This document shows positions 8,168 through 8,195 of a stretch of 8,195 nt of DNA, piece by piece (the first letter of the stretch is position 1; the number at the start of each line of letters is the position of its first letter). The DNA comes from Pseudomonadota bacterium. Its GTDB lineage: Bacteria > Pseudomonadota > Gammaproteobacteria > Enterobacterales > Enterobacteriaceae. The position numbers were made by a program, and so were the translations under genes. The notes under the pieces were generated by a model, which was given only the letters and a program-made list of their open reading frames with translations, did not search any database and was not told the origin of the DNA. The stretch spans positions 1 through 8,195 of the forward strand of contig JAEYFY010000232.1 in NCBI GenBank assembly GCA_023454395.1, written 5' to 3'.

Positions 8168-8195
8168 AAAAATGTAGCCTAATTAATGAATGAAT
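8168..8195 (-). other. End of the arnB leader; operon promoter not in window
   Basis: Only 28 bases upstream of arnB are present. They hold the in-frame stop that fixes the arnB start and a weak AGG ribosome site at 8178-8180. I see no complete -10/-35 pair and no PmrA-type or PhoP-type direct-repeat box here, so regulation of the operon cannot be judged from this window. Confidence 0.6.

Noticed and set aside
1..8195. Mobile elements, tRNA or rRNA genes, CRISPR arrays, or a hidden new system
   Set aside because: Nearly all the window is conserved arn and nlpC coding sequence without breaks; I saw no long repeats, transposase fragments, cloverleaf sequences or spaced repeats.

Overview
The window holds one long minus-strand gene cluster: the complete seven-gene arn (pmrHFIJKLM / pbgP-pbgE) operon in canonical order arnB-arnC-arnA-arnD-arnT-arnE-arnF, followed by an nlpC lipoprotein/peptidase gene. 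The order of transcription is from high to low coordinates. The DNA is AT-rich, and the proteins are close to enterobacterial family lengths with all the key catalytic residues I could check. AT-rich codon use, the full arn set and the arn-nlpC linkage point to a gammaproteobacterium of the order Enterobacterales, most likely Proteus or a near relative in the Morganellaceae. The genus is an inference from memory of composition and protein style, not from a search.

Layout. 8168-8195 is the last 28 bases of the arnB leader; the operon promoter lies beyond the window. 7022-8167 arnB, 6041-7021 arnC (GTG start), 4059-6041 arnA, 3156-4049 arnD, 1484-3148 arnT, 1143-1484 arnE and 748-1146 arnF are packed with junctions between a 4-base overlap and a 9-base gap, as expected for one translationally coupled transcript. 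599-747 is the only sizeable intergenic stretch; it contains no convincing terminator but does contain an 18-base perfect palindrome over a possible nlpC promoter. 107-598 is nlpC, and 1-106 is downstream sequence with a weak terminator-like hairpin.

How the genes work together. From UDP-glucuronate (made by Ugd, not encoded here), the C-terminal half of ArnA oxidatively decarboxylates to the UDP-4-keto-pentose, ArnB transaminates it to UDP-L-Ara4N, and the N-terminal half of ArnA formylates the amine. ArnC moves the formylated sugar to undecaprenyl phosphate, ArnD removes the formyl group, ArnE/ArnF move the lipid-linked sugar to the periplasmic face, and ArnT transfers L-Ara4N to lipid A phosphates. 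The result is a less negatively charged outer membrane and resistance to polymyxin and cationic peptides. NlpC is a predicted outer-membrane lipoprotein with a cell-wall peptidase fold and has no known role in this pathway.

I found no sign of a new system: every coding stretch is a known family, and the points worth a second look are regulatory (the arnF-nlpC gap) rather than new genes.
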